This document shows, one piece after another, positions 61,618 through 64,000 of a DNA stretch of 64,000 nucleotides. The notes under the pieces were generated by a model. The model was not told where the DNA came from and did no database searches. It saw only the letters and a program-made list of their open reading frames with translations. Made by a program: the position numbers and the translations under genes. Origin of the DNA: CADEEN01 sp963783785 (GTDB taxonomy: Bacteria; Pseudomonadota; Gammaproteobacteria; Burkholderiales; Burkholderiaceae_C); the NCBI GenBank assembly GCA_963783785.1, contig CAWAOQ010000006.1:1-64000 (forward strand), read 5' to 3'. Each line of letters opens with the position of its first letter. Positions within the stretch are counted from its first letter, which is position 1.

Positions 61618-61696
61618 TTTGCGCATTGTCAGCTTCGCGTAATGTGGGCGTCGAGCGCTAACATCGCGCGCCTCCAGCGCCAGCACGGACACCAAC

Positions 61697-63646
61697 TTGA
61701 TCATCGGAACCGCGGGTCACATCGACCATGGCAAGACCTCGCTGGTCAAGGCCTTGACGGGCGTCGATGCCGACCGACTCAAGGAAGAGAAGGCGCGCGG
61801 CATCACGATCGACCTGGGCTTCGCCTACAAGCCCGCAGCCGATGGCGGCGTACTCGGCTTCGTCGACGTGCCCGGCCACGAGAAGCTGATCCGCAACATG
61901 CTGGCGGGCGCGACCGGCATTGACCATGTCTTGCTCGTGGTTGCTGCCGACGACGGGCCGATGCCGCAGACCCGCGAGCACCTGGCGATCCTCAGCCTGC
62001 TCGGCCTGACGCGTGGCGTGGTCGCATTGACCAAAGCCGACCTCGTCAGCGAGGCCCGGCTGGCCGAGGCCACGGCCGAAGTGCGCGAACTGCTCGCATC
62101 GACCGGGCTGGCCGGCGCGCAGATCGTGCCGGTGTCCTCGGTGACCGGACAGGGCATCGACAGGCTCGAGGCCCTACTCGCCGAAGCGCGTGCCGCGCTG
62201 CCGAGCGCCCGCGTCGATGGTCACTTCCGCCTCGCGGTGGACCGCAGCTTCTCGCTGGCCGGCATCGGCACCGTGGTCACCGGCACCGCCGTGGCGGGCT
62301 CGGTCGCCGTCGGCGACAGGCTGCTCGTGACGCCGAACGGCAAGCCCGTGCGCGTGCGCGGCCTGCATGCGGAAAACCGCGAAGCCGCATCCGGCCAGGC
62401 CGGGCAGCGCCTGGCACTCAACCTGGCCGGCGTGGAGAAGCAAGACATTGCGCGCGGCGACTGGATCGTCGCCGAGGCGGCGCACGCACCCACGCAGCGC
62501 CTCGACGCTCGCCTGCGCGTGCTGGCCAGCGAGGCCAGGCCGCTGGCGCACTGGACGCCGGTCCACCTGCACCTCGGCGCGGTGGACGTCGGCGCGCGCG
62601 TGGTGCTGCTCGAGGGCAGGCCGATCGCGCCGGGCGCGAGTGCGCTGGTGCAACTCGAACTCGACAAGCCGATCGGCGCGCTGCACGGCGACCGGTTCAT
62701 CCTGCGCGACCAGTCGGCGCTGCGCACGATCGGCGGCGGCGCGGTGATCGACGCCTTCGCGCCGGCCGCGCGGCGCCACAAGTCGCAGCGCCTGGGCGTG
62801 CTGGCGGCCTTGGAACGGCCCACGCCCGCCGAAGCGCTGGGGGCACTGCTGGCACTCGAGCAGCCCAACGGGGTGGACCTGCCGCGCTTCTCGACGCTGT
62901 GGAACCTGCGCCCGGATGCCGCGCAGGCCCTCGCGCAGGCCGTGCCGCACCGCACCGTCAGCGACGGCAAGACCACGCTGGCCTTTGCCCAGGGCCAGAT
63001 CGAGACCTGGGGGTCGCGTCTGGCCGAGCTGCTGTCGGCCCACCACAAGCGCGCCCCCGACAGTCCCGGCATGACGGTGGAACAGCTGCAGCGTTCAGCC
63101 ACCGCCAAGGCCGCTGTCAAGCCCAGCGCCGCCGTCTTCGCCCTGCTGTTGCGCGAGCTCAGCGGCAGCGGCGGCACGCTGCAGCGCCACGGGCCCTTCC
63201 TGCGCCTGGCCGGCCACGAAGCCAGCCTTCAAGGTGCCGACCAGAAGCTCTGGGAGCACCTGCGCCCGTGGCTGGCCGAAGGCGGCTGGAACCATCCGCC
63301 CAAGCTGTCCGACATGCTGGCCCGCGACCGCATGCTGCACCGCGCGCAGGTGACGCGGCTGCTGCACAAGGCCGCGAGCCTGGGCAAGGTGTACGCGGTG
63401 GGTGCCGAGTACTTCATCCTCGCCGAGCACCTGAGCGAGCTGGCCGCGCGAGCACAGCAACTGGCGCACGCCGACGAGCACAAGCGCCTGAACGTCAAGA
63501 CCTACCGCGAGACCACCGGCATCAGCCGGCACCTGTCGTTGCCGCTGGTAGAGTTCTTCGACCAGATCGGCTTCACCAAGCGCGACCCGATGGGCCGCAA
63601 GATCCGGCGCGACGCGAACGAGATGTTCGGTGGCCATGCCGCGTAA
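61697..63646 (+). CDS. selB: selenocysteine-specific elongation factor SelB
   Basis: A 649-residue EF-Tu-like GTPase that brings Sec-tRNA to the ribosome at a SECIS. G1 GHIDHGKTS, G3 DVPGHEKLIRN and G4 TKAD are intact, followed by two beta-barrel domains, the SelB-specific domain and C-terminal winged helices that read SECIS RNA (VKTYRETTGISRHLSLPLVEFFD near the end). The start is TTG because no ATG or GTG precedes MIIGTAGHIDHGK in frame. The whole gene is unbroken, which argues for active use. The tRNA-Sec gene starts 8 bases after its stop. Confidence 0.97.
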   Translation: MIIGTAGHIDHGKTSLVKALTGVDADRLKEEKARGITIDLGFAYKPAADGGVLGFVDVPGHEKLIRNMLAGATGIDHVLLVVAADDGPMPQTREHLAILSLLGLTRGVVALTKADLVSEARLAEATAEVRELLASTGLAGAQIVPVSSVTGQGIDRLEALLAEARAALPSARVDGHFRLAVDRSFSLAGIGTVVTGTAVAGSVAVGDRLLVTPNGKPVRVRGLHAENREAASGQAGQRLALNLAGVEKQDIARGDWIVAEAAHAPTQRLDARLRVLASEARPLAHWTPVHLHLGAVDVGARVVLLEGRPIAPGASALVQLELDKPIGALHGDRFILRDQSALRTIGGGAVIDAFAPAARRHKSQRLGVLAALERPTPAEALGALLALEQPNGVDLPRFSTLWNLRPDAAQALAQAVPHRTVSDGKTTLAFAQGQIETWGSRLAELLSAHHKRAPDSPGMTVEQLQRSATAKAAVKPSAAVFALLLRELSGSGGTLQRHGPFLRLAGHEASLQGADQKLWEHLRPWLAEGGWNHPPKLSDMLARDRMLHRAQVTRLLHKAASLGKVYAVGAEYFILAEHLSELAARAQQLAHADEHKRLNVKTYRETTGISRHLSLPLVEFFDQIGFTKRDPMGRKIRRDANEMFGGHAA

Positions 63647-63653
63647 GAAAGAT

Positions 63654-63750
63654 GGAGGAGGATCGTCCCCCGGTGGGGCGTCCGGTCTGCAAAACCGGGT
63701 GGGGCTGCCCTGCGGTCCCAGGTGGGTTCGACTCCCACCCTCTTCCGCCA
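63654..63750 (+). tRNA. selC: tRNA-Sec with anticodon GCA (Cys codons UGC/UGU)
   Basis: A 97-base tRNA with an 8-bp acceptor stem (GGAGGAGG/CCTCTTCC, one G-T), a 6-bp D stem (63664-63669/63675-63680), a 5-bp anticodon stem CCGGT/ACCGG, a 9-bp variable stem (63700-63708/63712-63720), T stem GTGGG/CCCAC with TTCGACT, G73 and encoded CCA. The extra-long acceptor and D stems are specific to tRNA-Sec. The seven-base anticodon loop is CTGCAAA, giving GCA at 63689-63691 where TCA is expected. The D loop has one more base than E. coli. It lies between selB and selA. Confidence 0.92.
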
Positions 63751-63871
63751 GCGCAATGTCCAGCGCGGGGGCGGCATTGCGACTCCGCCGCAAGGCGGCG
63801 GCGCCGATGGAACGACGGAGCCGGAGCCGCGGCGCTGGCAGCGCAATGCGCGCCCTTCGAGTCACCACGCA

Positions 63872-64000
63872 ATGAACCCTCCGACGCGCCGACCGCCCTC
63901 GCTCGACAAGTTGCTCGAGTCTCCGGCGCTGCGTGAATTGACGGCGCGGCATGGCCGCACGGGCGTGTTGGCCGCGGCGCGCGAAGCACTCGATGCCTGG
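63872..64000 (+). CDS. selA: L-seryl-tRNA(Sec) selenium transferase SelA, 5-prime part
   Basis: The first 43 codons run off the window end. The sequence PSLDKLLESPALRELTARHGRTGVLAAAREALDAW resembles the N-terminal tRNA-Sec-binding domain of SelA (pattern LLxxxxLxxLxxxHGRxxVxxxxRxxLD). SelA converts Ser-tRNA-Sec to Sec-tRNA-Sec with selenophosphate. Position directly after selB and the tRNA supports the call. 121 bases separate it from the tRNA, with a small CCGCC-GCAA-GGCGG hairpin (63785-63798). Confidence 0.8.
   Translation, partial: MNPPTRRPPSLDKLLESPALRELTARHGRTGVLAAAREALDAW

Noticed and set aside
63654..63750. The tRNA as a tRNA-Cys or tRNA-Ser
   Set aside because: The anticodon is Cys, but the 8-bp acceptor stem, 6-bp D stem and long variable arm are those of tRNA-Sec, and it lies between selB and selA.

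Overview
The window looks like chromosomal DNA of a high-GC betaproteobacterium, order Burkholderiales, probably near the Rubrivivax / Leptothrix / Piscinibacter group. The support is very high GC at third codon positions, the smc-zipA-ligA cluster, the dapC-dapD-pilU-dapE-prmB cluster, a PHA phasin, and the protein family mix. The order-level placement is inferred from gene content and protein character; no search was run.

Layout. 1-7 kb (- strand): serine protease, methyltransferase, DUF364 protein, a frameshifted phasin with PhaR-like palindromes upstream, a threonine-dehydratase-like enzyme and a Trp/Pro-rich FecR/DUF6600 protein. 6.5-14.9 kb (- strand): smc, zipA, ligA, a ROK fructokinase, a 58-codon secreted peptide and def, mostly joined by ATGA overlaps. 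15-24.3 kb (+ strand): queF with a SET-domain protein, the DAP/lysine genes interleaved with a PilT/PilU ATPase, prmB, a Zn alcohol dehydrogenase and an ABC-F ATPase. 24.3-28 kb (- strand): a DUF3482 GTPase with its DUF2868 partner and a DUF4124 protein. 28.2-39.8 kb (- strand): a type I secretion pair (PrtD-like ATPase and HlyD-like adaptor) and its presumed substrate, a giant RTX/VCBS adhesin with 15 near-identical 366-bp tandem repeats. 40-54.8 kb: housekeeping and accessory genes, including asparaginase, lexA with two tandem SOS boxes, a split chromate transporter, Sir2, rlmB, acsA, nhaA, ypfJ and dcd.

54.9-64 kb holds the most interesting system. A membrane-bound, Tat-exported formate dehydrogenase operon (TAT peptide, fdhA, fdhB, lipoprotein, fdhC, small secreted protein, fdhD) runs on the - strand. 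It diverges from selB, a tRNA-Sec gene and the start of selA on the + strand. The tRNA has every hallmark of tRNA-Sec (8-bp acceptor stem, 6-bp D stem, 9-bp variable stem), but its anticodon is GCA (Cys) instead of UCA. The active-site codon of fdhA is correspondingly UGC instead of UGA. A SECIS-like hairpin follows directly, with bulge-position U17 and loop G23/U24 at the same distances as in E. coli fdhF, and it sits in an island of synonymous codons atypical for this GC3-rich gene. The simplest reading is that selenocysteine is inserted at a Cys codon through SelB, the hairpin and tRNA-Sec(GCA).

Quality caveat. At least nine conserved genes and the RTX gene are broken by one-base indels, mostly +1 insertions outside homopolymers, with intact motifs on both sides. 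These look like residual long-read assembly errors rather than biology. I annotate such genes across their full extent and note each break.
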